In this document: positions 44,345 to 53,822 of the stretch, in pieces | How positions within the stretch are numbered: the first letter of the stretch is position 1 | Layout: each line of letters opens with the position of its first letter | Assembly: GCA_902479095.1 (NCBI GenBank) | Contig: CABSNL010000005.1 | Coordinates: forward strand, 1 to 58,802 | Source of the DNA: an uncultured Collinsella sp. | GTDB taxonomy: Bacteria > Actinomycetota > Coriobacteriia > Coriobacteriales > Coriobacteriaceae | Reading direction: 5' to 3' | DNA length: 58,802 bases | Translations under genes and position numbers: made by a program | Notes under the pieces: generated by a model | Databases searched by the model: none | What the model was told of the DNA's origin: nothing | The model's input: only the letters and a program-made list of their open reading frames with translations

Positions 44345-45489
44345 TGAACAGGCTTTTCGACAAATCGATCGTGCTGGCGTGCTGTATTGCGGCCGCCATG
44401 GGTCTTGCTGTGGACGCTCGCCTGGTCGCGGCGTTTTGCCTTGGCGTTATTGCCACCTCGCTGGCCGAGGTCGCACAGGGAAACCGCGCCCGCCGTGCGA
44501 GCGAGACCGCGAGCTACGTTTACATCATCGCGGCAGTTTTCGTGCCGCCGTTTGTGCCGCTTGCGCCTCTCGCCTTCTATGACATCGCGCGGCGCGTGCG
44601 CCGTGAGCACGCCTGGGTCGCGCTGGGCATTGGCTCCGTCTTTGCCTTTGCGCTCGTAGCGGACCTTCGCACCGACGCGCTTACCGCCCGAACGCTCCTG
44701 CTGACCGCCATCCTTTCGGTTGCCGCCACCTTGCTATCGCTACGCACCGCCCAGCTGGAACGCGAGCAGCAGCGCATGCGCTGTACCCGCGACGAACTGC
44801 AGGAACGAGCCCTCGCGCTCGAAGCGCGCAACCGCGACCTCGCCGATCGCCAGGACTATGAGGTCGAACTTGCGACCCTGGCCGAGCGCGCCCGCATCGC
44901 GCGCGAAATTCACGACAACGTCGGCCACCAGCTCACGCGTGCTTCGTTGCAGACCGAGGCCCTGCGCGTGGTCCACGCCGACGAGCCCAGGATTGCCGCC
45001 GACTTTGCCGACGTCAAACGCACGGTTGACGAGGCGCTCCAGCTCGTACGCGCCAGCGTCCACGCCCTCAACGACAACGCCGTCGACCTCTCCGTACAGC
45101 TCGAGCGCATCGTTGAAGGCGCACGCTCGGACGGCGGCCCGCAGATTGAGCTTGAAGTTTTGGCCGAGCATGCGCCCGCAAATGTCGCCAACTGCTTTGC
45201 GGCGGTCCTGCGCGAGGCGCTTTCCAACGCCATGCGCCACGCCCATGCCAAAACCATTACCGTGCGGTGCATGGAGCATCCGTCGTTTTACCAGCTCATC
45301 GTTACCGATGATGGCACGGACGCGACCCCGGCGAGCAGCAGCAACGTCGCAGAAGGCATGGGGCTCGCCTCCATGCGCGAGCGCGTCGAGGCGCTTGGCG
45401 GCACCTTCACCGCCGGTCCGCGCGCCGGCACCGGCGGCTGGCGTGTGTTTGCCACCGTTCCCAAACAGCAAGGAGATGAGAGCCGATGA
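44344..45489 (+). CDS. NarX/LiaS-type membrane histidine kinase
   Basis: The 381-residue protein has about five to six closely packed N-terminal spans (1-130), a coiled coil (130-175), the phosphoacceptor His190 in ERARIAREIHDNVGHQLTRAS (HisKA_3) and a GHKL ATPase with LREALSNAMRHAHAK and GMGLASMRERVEALGG. No extracellular sensor domain is evident, so it likely senses within the membrane. I start at ATG 44344; the longer open frame upstream overlaps the intergenic region. Its stop overlaps the response-regulator start by 4 bases. Confidence 0.9.
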   Translation: MNRLFDKSIVLACCIAAAMGLAVDARLVAAFCLGVIATSLAEVAQGNRARRASETASYVYIIAAVFVPPFVPLAPLAFYDIARRVRREHAWVALGIGSVFAFALVADLRTDALTARTLLLTAILSVAATLLSLRTAQLEREQQRMRCTRDELQERALALEARNRDLADRQDYEVELATLAERARIAREIHDNVGHQLTRASLQTEALRVVHADEPRIAADFADVKRTVDEALQLVRASVHALNDNAVDLSVQLERIVEGARSDGGPQIELEVLAEHAPANVANCFAAVLREALSNAMRHAHAKTITVRCMEHPSFYQLIVTDDGTDATPASSSNVAEGMGLASMRERVEALGGTFTAGPRAGTGGWRVFATVPKQQGDESR

Positions 45490-46115
45490 GGCTCATCGTT
45501 GTCGACGACGACCGCTTGGTGGTCGATTCGCTCAAGATTATCCTGGGCGCCCAGCCGCAAATCGAGGTAGTGGGCACCGGCGCCAATGGCGACGACGCGG
45601 TCGCGCTCTACGGCGAGCGCGCGCCCGACATCGCGCTGCTCGACATCCAGATGCCGGGGCGCGACGGACTTTCGGCGGCACGCGAGATCCTCGAGCGCGA
45701 TCCTGCAGCACGTGTGGTGTTTCTGACGACATTCTCGGATGACGAGTACATTGTGTCGGCGCTTAAACTGGGCGCCCGCGGCTATCTAATCAAAACCGAT
45801 GTCGCCGCCATTCTGCCGGCGTTGGCGCAGGTCATGGACGGCAAACGCGTACTCGAGGGTAAGGCGATCGAGGATATCGACTTTGATAGGGCGAACGCTG
45901 AAGCCGGTGCGACCCACCGGCCCGCGGCCTTTGTCAGCCTGACCGACCGCGAGTTCGAAGTCGCAGAGCTCATCGCCCGCGGCCTCGACAACAAGGAGAT
46001 TGCCGCCACCGCCTACATGGGCGAAGGCACCGTACGCAACCACATCAGCTCGATCCTGGCAAAGATGGGCCTGCGCAACCGCACCCAAATCGCCATCGCC
46101 TACCTGCGAGGGTAA
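45486..46115 (+). CDS. NarL/LuxR-family response regulator
   Basis: The 209-residue protein has a receiver domain with Asp53 (ALLDIQMPG) and an acidic cluster at 7-9 (DDD), and a LuxR helix-turn-helix at about 145-200 (LTDREFEVAELIARGLDNKEIAATAYMGEGTVRNHIS). It is translationally coupled to the kinase through ATGA. Divergent placement next to the DrrA-like exporter makes that operon its most likely target. Confidence 0.93.
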   Translation: MRLIVVDDDRLVVDSLKIILGAQPQIEVVGTGANGDDAVALYGERAPDIALLDIQMPGRDGLSAAREILERDPAARVVFLTTFSDDEYIVSALKLGARGYLIKTDVAAILPALAQVMDGKRVLEGKAIEDIDFDRANAEAGATHRPAAFVSLTDREFEVAELIARGLDNKEIAATAYMGEGTVRNHISSILAKMGLRNRTQIAIAYLRG

Positions 46116-46176
46116 TTACCCAACGGTCGACCGCCCCGGCATAGCAAAATGGCTGCTGCCGATTTAATGCCATTTC

Positions 46177-46328
46177 AAAACTATGCCGGTTTACGGGGCC
46201 AGACTCAGGACCCCCATCCATACCCGCGTTTTCTGCAAAATGACGGCTCGTCTACCTGCGGTTTTATTTTCACGCTTTTCGGTATGGTTGAGGATTCGGA
46301 ATCCGGCCCCATAAACCGGCATAGTTTT
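46177..46328. repeat. 152-bp MITE-like palindrome, copy A
   Basis: Terminal arm AAAACTATGCCGGTTT (46177-46192) followed by a near match to GGCCCC is inverted at 46305-46328. The interior has a second, weaker CCATACC/GGTATGG pair and a CTACCTGCGGTTTT tract. It has the same length and layout as copy B at 53235-53386; the two bracket the adhesin gene. Confidence 0.8.
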
Positions 46329-46359
46329 GTTCGAGCAACCCTGCACGAGCGCCTCCGCA

Positions 46360-46550
46360 AGCCTTGCGGGACCAAAATGATCCGTTTTCCTCCATCCCCA
46401 AGGGATCAGCCGGAACCGCTTGCCACGAAATCGGCCCATCTACTACGTTTGACTCGATACCCCTGACCATGCCTTCGTTTTGAACAAAACCGCAGGCGTT
46501 CTACCTGCGGTTTTGTTTTCGCGTTTTTGGCATGGTTGGGGGTAAGGGGC
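46360..46550. repeat. Further partial copies of the same repeat family
   Basis: CCAAAATGATCCGTTTTCCTCC (46372, also at 53171) is followed by an internal-region copy (ACCATGCC...CTACCTGCGGTTTTG...GGCATGGT, 46466-46535) without the terminal arms. The whole 46116-46721 gap is made of such repeats plus terminators; I see no gene. Confidence 0.6.
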
Positions 46551-46603
46551 TAAACGTAGTAAATGGACCGGTTTCGTGGCGAACCCTTCTCGCCTACGCA
46601 CAA

Positions 46604-46645
46604 AAGCGCCGCCACGGAGAAGGGAGATGTCTCCGTGGCGGCTGG
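46604..46645 (-). terminator. Terminator of the adhesin gene, distal
   Basis: GCCGCCACGGAGA pairs with 46631-46643 and is followed on the minus strand by CTTTTG. Confidence 0.75.
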
Positions 46646-46683
46646 GGGTGGGGGTGGGGGCTATGTTCTGGCTCCCCGCCGGC

Positions 46684-46709
46684 CGCCCGGGGCCTTTTGG
46701 CCCCGGGCG
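46684..46709 (-). terminator. Hairpin directly after the adhesin stop
   Basis: CGCCCGGGGCC pairs perfectly with 46699-46709 over TTTT, 12 bases beyond the stop codon. It is very GC-rich and may act with the distal hairpin. Confidence 0.7.
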
Positions 46710-46721
46710 CTGCCAGCGTGC

Positions 46722-49700
46722 CTAGCGCTTACGGATACCCCGGACCAGGGCTCCAACGCCGGCCATGGCGATGACGAATGCCATGAGCGGTGTGGCTGCC
46801 TGCTGGTCACCCGTGGTGGGCAGGAAACCCTTGACCGTCTTGACGATGTTCGTCACGGTCTTGGGCGTGCCGGGATCGGGCGTCGGCACGGGCGTCTCGG
46901 GCTTCTTGTACGTGTTGTTGAACACGATACCCTCGACGCTCTTGTCGCCCTTGGTAAAGGCAACGTTCGCCTTGAGGTTGCCCTCGCCGTCGTCGACCAC
47001 GTTGACGGTCGCAGTAAAGACGGACTTGTCGTAGGTCATACCGGCCTCGTCGCCCTTGACCTCGCTGATGGTGTAGACGTACGTACCGGGCTCGTCGTAC
47101 TCGAACTTGTCGAAGTTGATCTTGCCGTCGGCATCGTTGGTAACCGTAGACTCGATGTCCTCGCCAACGAGCTTAAAGCTAAACTCGTCCTTCTTGAGCT
47201 CGCGTCCCTCGAGCACCTTGATGGCGCCGATGGAAACCTGCGTGGGCATGGCGTGATACTTGTTGGTAAAGCCAGCCGACTCGGTGGTTCCCTCGAGCTT
47301 GTGCGTCGCGGTCAGCGTGCCGTCGCCGTTGTCGAAGACGGTGGTCACGACGGTGTAGGTCGTGCCGTCATAGGTGACGCCCTTGTACAGGCCGAGCGCG
47401 TTGGGGCAAGCCTCGCGCAGCGTGTACGTGTGCGTACCGGGCGCCTCGTAGCGGATCGGGCTCAGCGTAACGTTACCGTTGGCGTCGTTGGTGCCACTAG
47501 CGACAGTCACGCCGTCCTCGAGCAGCTCAAACGTGAACTCGCCAGCTGCAAGGTCGCGGCCGGTCAGACGCTTAACCGTCTTGACCTGATCGGTCACGGA
47601 AGAATCGGTAGGTGCCACGCCGTACGTGTTGGTGAACGTAAAGGCCGCACCGTCGCCGCCGTCGCGCTTGACGATCAGATGTCCAGCACCGTCATCGGTC
47701 ACGGTGTAGGAAACCTTGCGCGTGGCGTTGGTGTCGTTAGTCACGCCAAGAGCGCTACCGGACTCGGTCACCGTGTAGATAAAGGTGTGCGAGCGCGGGG
47801 CGGTGGGTGCTGCGGGCTCGGACTCGTCGCTGGACTCGTCGGCGCTGGCATCAGCGTCGGCGTCGGCCTCTTCAGCCTCTGCCTCGTCAGCTTCGTCTGC
47901 CTCGGCCTTATCGGTCGCATCGTCCGTCACGCCCAGGGCGCGGTTGAGATCCTCGAGCGTAAAGTGGATCTTGCCAAAGTCCACGTTGCCGGCCGCGTCG
48001 TTGGTTGCGGTCGTGTGCTCGGGCATCGGGGCACCCGCCTCATCGGCGGTCACGGTAAAGGTGAACTTACCCGTGATGTCGGCCGGGGTCAGGCCCTCGG
48101 CAGTCTGGAGCTTCTTGGTTCCGGCGAGCGCGGCGTCAACGGCATCGGCGCCGTAGACGTTCTCGAACAAGGGCTCGACGCCGCCGTAGTCGACCGTCGC
48201 CGTCAGGGTACCGTCACCGTTGTCGACGACGATAACCTTAAAGCCAAAGCTCCACGTTGTAGCGGAAACGCCATTCGGCAGCCCGAATAAATCTTCGTAG
48301 GCCGTGTAGTTAATGGTCCAGGCAAGCTTGCCGTCCTTATCGGTACGATAAGCAAGCCCAGCAGCCTCAAGATTAGCAAGCATCTTGGTGTCGTAGTGCA
48401 GCGTATCAAAGCTCACGTGCCCGCCGATATTGGGCTTGAGGTTTTCGTATGCCACAAGCTCACCCTGATAGGCGATGCCGAACCAGAACTCGCCGTCGGC
48501 CATCGGGCGACCGGTCAGAGTCTTGGTGGCAACGACCTGAGCAGCGGTACCACCAGGCGTATTGGTCGTAGCGCTGTAGCTGTTGTGGAACGGAACCAGG
48601 GCACTCTCGACCTTGTTCTCACCGCTCTTGTGGACCGTCGTATGCGTACCCTCGGGACCGCCGGAGACGGTCGTCGTGGCGGTAAGCGTACCGGCACCGT
48701 CATCGGCGACGGCGATCGTCACGGTACGCACGGCGTCGTCGTAGGTGTAACCGGGCTTGCCGTCATTCTTCTCGGCTACGGTGTACGTAAAGGTCTTGCC
48801 GGCGTCAGCCTGCGTAAACTTGACCTCATGGCCAGCCAGGATGTCGATCAGGCCGACCGTTGCCTCTGCCGTCGCAGGGGACTTGAAGTTGTTGGCTCCG
48901 GGCAGCAGGCCAAGCGCGTTGGCCGAGGCCTCGTCGGCAGGCGTCACGGTAAACGTGAACTGACCCTCGGTCATAGGACGTCCGGAGAGGCTCTTGCTGA
49001 GCTTGAGGCCGCCGGCCGCGGTGTAGTTAAGCTCAGTGCGGTACGTGTTGGTGAAGCGTCCGTTTTCCTTCTTGGTGACATTGGCGGTCAGCTTGCCCTC
49101 GCCGTCCTCAGTCACGGTCACTTCGGCGGTCGCGACATGCCCGTCATACGCCATGCCGGCCGCGTTACCCGCGTTCTCGCGGATCTCGTACTTGTAGGTT
49201 CCGGCAGCCGTGTAGCGAATCTTGCCGAACTTGATGGCGGCAATGCCGTCCTTCGCATCGTGCTTGCTCACGGTTACGGTTGCAGGATCGGGTAGCGGAG
49301 CGCCATCGGGGGCGGTAATGGTAAAGCCGAACTCGTCCCCATCCGTCCACTCGCGACCGTCGATGGCCTTGCTCAGGTCAAAGTCGAGGTCTGCATCGGT
49401 CGGGGTCACGCTGTAGGTGTTCTTGAAGGTCGCAGCCGTGGCGTCCTTCAGGACATGCTCAGCCTTGAGCGTGCCATCGCCCTTGTCGGTAATGGTGGTC
49501 TCGATGGTGTACTTGGCGTCGCCGTACGTGATGCCCTTGCTGATGGTTCCGCCGTTGACCTCGCGCAGCGTGTAGGTGTGCTCGCCGGCCTCGGTGTACT
49601 TCACGGCGCTCATCGTGATGTTGCCCTCGGCGTCGTTCTTGCCGGTGGCGACGACCTTGTCGCCCTCGACGAGCTCGAAGGAGAACTCGCTGTCCATGAG

Positions 49701-52700
49701 ATTGCGGCCAGTCAGGACCTTGTTCGCGGTGATCTGGTCGGTAACGCTCGTCTCGACAGGCGTCACGTTATAGGTATTGGTGAACGTAAATGCCACATCG
49801 CCGTCCGGCTTGCGGGATACGCTCAGATTGCCCTTGCCGTCATCAGTCACGGTGAAGGAAACCTTGCGCGACAGCTTGGCGTCGTTGGTCACGCCAGCCA
49901 CTTCGCCGGACTCGGTCACGGTGTAGGTAAAGGTGTGCTCGCGCTTCTCGGGCTTCTCGCCCAGAGCCTTGTTAAGGTCGTCGAGCGTAAAGGCGATCTT
50001 GCCAAAGTCGACCTTGCCGTCAACGTCGTTGTGCACGCTCGTGCTCGCAGGCATAGGCGCGCCCTCTTCACCGGTCACGGTAAAGGTGAACTTGCCGGTG
50101 ATATCAGCCGGGGTCAGAGCGTCGTCAACCTGCAGATTCTTGATACCCGCAAGCGATGCCTCGGTAGCATTCGTGGTGTAGGCGTTCTTGAACTCGATGC
50201 TCTTGACGTCCTTGGCGTCCTTCAGCTCGTGCGTGGCAACCAGCTGGCCCTTGCCGTTATCGGCGATGGTCGTCACGATGGTGTAGACCGCGTCATCGTA
50301 GTCAATACCGCCGGCGTTGCCCTTAACCTCATGCAGCTTGTAGGTGTGCTGGCCGATCTCGGTGTACTTGATGGCACTGAACGTCACCTTGCCGTCGGCG
50401 GCGTTCTTAACGGTCTCGACAGGCTTAACTTCCTTGTCAATGATTTCGAGCAGCTCAAAGCTGAACTCGTCGGCCGTAAGGTCACGCCCGGTCAGAGACT
50501 TGGTCACGGTAATCTGGTCGGTGACGCTGGACTCAACAGGATTCGTGGCGTAAACGTTCTTGAACTCGGTCTCGCCCGAGGTCACCTTCACGCCAGCGCT
50601 CAGCTCGCCCTTCTTGTCGGGCGTTACCGTCACGGTGATCTCCGCGACGTTCTTGCTGTAGGCGATGCCGTCAATCGTGGTCCCGGCATGCTTTTCACTG
50701 ACCTTGTAGACGTACGTGCCAGGTTCGGTGTATTCGATCGTGCCGAAGTCGATGGCAGCCTTGCCCTGGTCCAGGTCAGCCTTGCGCACGGTCGCAGTCC
50801 TAGCCGCAGGCATCGGGGCGCCGCTCTCGGATGTCAGGCCAAACTCAAACGCGTCAGCATTCGTCCAGTCGCGACCCTTGAGCACCTTGGTCAGGCCAAA
50901 GCTGGCCTTGGTGTTCACCATTGCCGGCGTCATGTCATACGCAAAGCTGATCTTGCCGTTGTTGCCCAGGTAGGAATTGACATGCGTCGCGGTCGCCTTG
51001 GCAGACACGTTGTTCCACTTGGGGTTGAGAACGTCGGTCGCGGTACCAGTGCTGTTGCCACCCACGCTGCCCTTGGTAGTGTGGAGCTCATCGATAAAGG
51101 CCAAACGCGCGGTTCCCACGCTAAACGAAAGGTTGCCGTCCTCGTCGGCAACAAGAGCGCCGTCAAACTTCGCTGCGTCGCCGCCGACAAACTCGATGAC
51201 AGCAGTGGCGGGCTTGGCCTCGCCGTTCGAGCCCCGCTCCTCAAACTCATCCTTGTAGTAATAGGTGCCAGTATCTGCCAGCGAATTCTTTGCAGGCTGC
51301 GTGCAGTCCTTATCCGCGTAAATGGGAGTCTGCTTCTGGAAGTAGTAGTAGCGGTTGGTGTCGGCCGGCTCAAAGGTCGCAACCGTATCACCCAGCGCAC
51401 CACCGCTCCACTTGTTCGCGTAGAAGCTCACGGTCTTGGTGCCGTCAACGACAGTCGTATTATGCTCGATGTAGTTCTTGAGCCCTGCTACCTTCTCGGG
51501 CGTAAACAGGTTGTCAAGTGCGGCGCTCTTCACGCTCGAGGCATACTTCACCTGAATGGGCTTAACGTTGTCGACCGAAAGCTTGCCGTCTACGGTCTTA
51601 AAGTGACTCAGCGGAATCAACGACGCAGGAATGTTAACCGTTACGATATCGCCCTTCCGGGGATTGTCATCGCCAGCACGCTGCACGGTGATGAGCAGGT
51701 CTTTTGCCTTGCCGGAAAACTCGTAGGTGTCGGTATTGGTTTCTTTGTTGACCGTCTTGCTCGCCTTGGTAAACGACATGCCGTTGATGACGACTTCGGT
51801 AAATCCGTCGACCTGCATAAAGTCGCCCAGCTCGTCGGTAAACGTGATGTAGCCGGACTTGGTCTCGTCGTAGCCCTTATGGATTTCGGTCGGATAAGGC
51901 GGCTCCGATGTGATGGCCTGTGAGATGTCGTCGAAGACTTTCTTGAGCTCTTCAGCATTGGTCGCCGACTTGTAGTAGTCGGAATTTTCCGCGCGCGTGC
52001 CAAGCTCGTCGCTCGCATACGACGTGGCATCGGGATAATTACTCGACACGGCGTGCATAAACTTGTTGACGTCGCTTGTCCCCTTTTTCGAGGGATCGGC
52101 AACAGGGTCCGCTCCACTAAAGATGCCGATGGTATAAACGGTGGCCTTGCCATCCTTCATCTTCTTGGCAGCCGTCACGGCAGCATTGGCGACGTCAGAA
52201 TCAAACTCGCTGTAGCTCGTTGGCTTGCCGTCGGTAAAGAACACAACGGTCTTCTTGGCATCTGCGCGACCAGAAGTGATATACCCGGCCAGTTCCAGAC
52301 CATAGTCGGCACGCGTAGCACCGCTTGGCTTGATTCCAGCAACTGTATCCTTAAGAGCTTTCACGTTGCCGCCGGAGCAATCGGTCAAACCCTTCATTAC
52401 CTGCGAGTGGTTGTACTTGTATTGGCCTTGATAGTACGTATCATTGCCGACCTTATCAGTCTTATCACCCGCAAACTTAACAATGGCAACCCTATGCTGC
52501 CTATCAACGCCCTCGATAGCCTCGTTTTGTTTGGCGATGGTGTTGATAAAGCTGTTCGCAGCGCTCTTCAGTGCATCGATACGCTTGGTGCGATCTCCGC
52601 CACCCATAGGATCATCCATCGAGCCGGAGGCATCCAACACCATCACGATGTCAAGTGGCGTGGTGACTGTCACGGTTGAATTAGACGTCGAGGACATCGC

Positions 52701-52994
52701 CGAAAGCGTGGTCAAAAAGTCCGACTCTTCGTTTTCCCCGGTTGCCTTGACCGTCTTATCGGTCCAGATTCGGCCGACGTTTTGGGTCGTTACCTTATTG
52801 CCGCCGTGGCCTGCCGCCCAGATTTCCCAGCGTCCGCTGGTATCGGGGTCGACGACCTTTCCGGTCATTATCGGTCCGTCCATTCCTGTGCTGGACCTGG
52901 CGTTGGCCTCGGGCAGCATGGCGAATGCTGCGGCTGGCAACACCAGCACTACGGCCAGTATCACCGCCAAGAGACCCCTCGTGTACTTACTCAT
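46722..52994 (-). CDS. Giant LPxTG-anchored adhesin: vWA domain plus ten Spy0128-type repeats
   Basis: 2090 residues. Signal peptide (1-32), a von Willebrand A domain with MIDAS DASGS (Asp121) to about residue 350, a linking region to about 690, then about ten pilin-like Spy0128/FctA domains of 110-170 residues. Each repeats patterns such as VLTGR...EFSFEL, GTYVYTI.E and ends in F.NTY; such domains usually form Lys-Asn isopeptide bonds. The sorting signal is LPTTG (2058-2062), a hydrophobic span and RGIRKR. Domain 8 carries a ~40-residue acidic insert. AAGGGAG precedes the ATG. It resembles a pilus-tip or stalk-like surface adhesin. No sortase gene is in the window. Confidence 0.93.
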   Translation of the reverse strand: MSKYTRGLLAVILAVVLVLPAAAFAMLPEANARSSTGMDGPIMTGKVVDPDTSGRWEIWAAGHGGNKVTTQNVGRIWTDKTVKATGENEESDFLTTLSAMSSTSNSTVTVTTPLDIVMVLDASGSMDDPMGGGDRTKRIDALKSAANSFINTIAKQNEAIEGVDRQHRVAIVKFAGDKTDKVGNDTYYQGQYKYNHSQVMKGLTDCSGGNVKALKDTVAGIKPSGATRADYGLELAGYITSGRADAKKTVVFFTDGKPTSYSEFDSDVANAAVTAAKKMKDGKATVYTIGIFSGADPVADPSKKGTSDVNKFMHAVSSNYPDATSYASDELGTRAENSDYYKSATNAEELKKVFDDISQAITSEPPYPTEIHKGYDETKSGYITFTDELGDFMQVDGFTEVVINGMSFTKASKTVNKETNTDTYEFSGKAKDLLITVQRAGDDNPRKGDIVTVNIPASLIPLSHFKTVDGKLSVDNVKPIQVKYASSVKSAALDNLFTPEKVAGLKNYIEHNTTVVDGTKTVSFYANKWSGGALGDTVATFEPADTNRYYYFQKQTPIYADKDCTQPAKNSLADTGTYYYKDEFEERGSNGEAKPATAVIEFVGGDAAKFDGALVADEDGNLSFSVGTARLAFIDELHTTKGSVGGNSTGTATDVLNPKWNNVSAKATATHVNSYLGNNGKISFAYDMTPAMVNTKASFGLTKVLKGRDWTNADAFEFGLTSESGAPMPAARTATVRKADLDQGKAAIDFGTIEYTEPGTYVYKVSEKHAGTTIDGIAYSKNVAEITVTVTPDKKGELSAGVKVTSGETEFKNVYATNPVESSVTDQITVTKSLTGRDLTADEFSFELLEIIDKEVKPVETVKNAADGKVTFSAIKYTEIGQHTYKLHEVKGNAGGIDYDDAVYTIVTTIADNGKGQLVATHELKDAKDVKSIEFKNAYTTNATEASLAGIKNLQVDDALTPADITGKFTFTVTGEEGAPMPASTSVHNDVDGKVDFGKIAFTLDDLNKALGEKPEKREHTFTYTVTESGEVAGVTNDAKLSRKVSFTVTDDGKGNLSVSRKPDGDVAFTFTNTYNVTPVETSVTDQITANKVLTGRNLMDSEFSFELVEGDKVVATGKNDAEGNITMSAVKYTEAGEHTYTLREVNGGTISKGITYGDAKYTIETTITDKGDGTLKAEHVLKDATAATFKNTYSVTPTDADLDFDLSKAIDGREWTDGDEFGFTITAPDGAPLPDPATVTVSKHDAKDGIAAIKFGKIRYTAAGTYKYEIRENAGNAAGMAYDGHVATAEVTVTEDGEGKLTANVTKKENGRFTNTYRTELNYTAAGGLKLSKSLSGRPMTEGQFTFTVTPADEASANALGLLPGANNFKSPATAEATVGLIDILAGHEVKFTQADAGKTFTYTVAEKNDGKPGYTYDDAVRTVTIAVADDGAGTLTATTTVSGGPEGTHTTVHKSGENKVESALVPFHNSYSATTNTPGGTAAQVVATKTLTGRPMADGEFWFGIAYQGELVAYENLKPNIGGHVSFDTLHYDTKMLANLEAAGLAYRTDKDGKLAWTINYTAYEDLFGLPNGVSATTWSFGFKVIVVDNGDGTLTATVDYGGVEPLFENVYGADAVDAALAGTKKLQTAEGLTPADITGKFTFTVTADEAGAPMPEHTTATNDAAGNVDFGKIHFTLEDLNRALGVTDDATDKAEADEADEAEAEEADADADASADESSDESEPAAPTAPRSHTFIYTVTESGSALGVTNDTNATRKVSYTVTDDGAGHLIVKRDGGDGAAFTFTNTYGVAPTDSSVTDQVKTVKRLTGRDLAAGEFTFELLEDGVTVASGTNDANGNVTLSPIRYEAPGTHTYTLREACPNALGLYKGVTYDGTTYTVVTTVFDNGDGTLTATHKLEGTTESAGFTNKYHAMPTQVSIGAIKVLEGRELKKDEFSFKLVGEDIESTVTNDADGKINFDKFEYDEPGTYVYTISEVKGDEAGMTYDKSVFTATVNVVDDGEGNLKANVAFTKGDKSVEGIVFNNTYKKPETPVPTPDPGTPKTVTNIVKTVKGFLPTTGDQQAATPLMAFVIAMAGVGALVRGIRKR

Positions 52995-53046
52995 CGCGTC
53001 TCCCTTCTCGCAGGCTCAGACCTTGCATCAGCCTAAAGTTACGGAA

Positions 53047-53127
53047 TGAGACACAATTTGAGCAGGTGACACACGTTCCAGATTCGGTTTTGGGCGTGAG
53101 ACAAATGTCTCACCAAAGTTGAGACAC
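53047..53127 (-). promoter_or_regulatory. Cluster of TGAGACA motifs upstream of the adhesin
   Basis: GTGAGACAAATGTCTCAC (53096-53113) is palindromic apart from its central two bases. Single TGAGACA sites lie at 53047 and 53119 (as TTGAGACAC). The cluster starts 53 bases before the adhesin ATG, where a regulator would bind. The regulator is unknown. Confidence 0.55.
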
Positions 53128-53234
53128 GGCGTTTTCGCAGGAAAATAGGTGCAACTCAGAGCCATCGGGCCAAAATGATCCGTTTTCCTCCGTCCCCGGG
53201 GGCTCAAGGGCTGTCACCGATATGGCGCCATTTC

Positions 53235-53386
53235 AAAACTATGCCGGATTACGGGGCTAAGCTCGGAGACCTCATCCATACCCCCTATTTTTGAAAAACA
53301 GCAAGCGATCTACCTGCGGTTTTGTTTTTGCGATTTTCGGTATGGTCGGAGGTTCGCTATCCAGCCCCGTAAACCGACATAGTTTT
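53235..53386. repeat. 152-bp MITE-like palindrome, copy B
   Basis: Terminal arm AAAACTATGCCGGATTACGG (53235) is inverted, with three mismatches, at 53363-53386. It shares the interior CTACCTGCGGTTTTG and GGTATGG tracts with copy A. The block at 53171-53200 repeats the segment at 46372-46400. No gene is seen in 52995-53473. Confidence 0.8.
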
Positions 53387-53418
53387 GTTCGCGACGGCAC
53401 AACCGCGCGTTTAAGCGC

Positions 53419-53452
53419 GGGGCCGGTGGGGCATTTTTGCCCCACCGGCCCC
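53419..53452 (-). terminator. Terminator of the hydrogenase operon
   Basis: A 14-bp perfect stem GGGGCCGGTGGGGC closes a six-base, T-rich loop 21 bases after the ferredoxin gene stop. Confidence 0.85.
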
Positions 53453-53473
53453 TATCCCAGCTCTATTCCGGCG

Positions 53474-53815
53474 CTACTCCGGCTTGGTTTCTACCGTGGG
53501 GGTCTTGTCCGCTGCGACTGGGGTGCGGGCGGTGTCCATAGTCAGGCAGTGCTTGGGGCAGCTCTCGATGCACTCACCGCACACCACACAGGCATACGGG
53601 TCGATCGACCACGTTCCACCCTTGCGATCGACCGCGAGCGCGCCCGCCGGGCAGCGGCGCGCGCACATGCCGCAGCAGATGCACACGTCCATGTCGTTGA
53701 CGATATGCCCGCGCAAGCGCTCGGGTGCCGTCAGCTTCTCCTGCGGATAGCGCACCGTGACCGGCTGCTTGACCATAGAACCTAAGGCCGTCTTGGCAAA
53801 TGTCAGTAAACTCAT
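53474..53815 (-). CDS. echF: Ech-type hydrogenase ferredoxin subunit (EchF/NuoI-like)
   Basis: The 113-residue protein carries two [4Fe-4S] motifs: C45-x2-C48-x2-C51-x3-C55-P and C76-x2-C79-x2-C82-x3-C86-P. It should pass electrons from a soluble ferredoxin to the small subunit of the hydrogenase. It is the last gene of the operon, 7 bases after the large-subunit gene. A Pro/Thr-rich tail (95-113) follows the folded part. Confidence 0.87.
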   Translation of the reverse strand: MSLLTFAKTALGSMVKQPVTVRYPQEKLTAPERLRGHIVNDMDVCICCGMCARRCPAGALAVDRKGGTWSIDPYACVVCGECIESCPKHCLTMDTARTPVAADKTPTVETKPE

Positions 53816-53822
53816 GCCGCGC

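Noticed and set aside
49455..51923. Long plus-strand open frame of 822 codons
   Set aside because: Antisense shadow of the adhesin repeats; its periodicity mirrors the Spy0128 repeats on the other strand.
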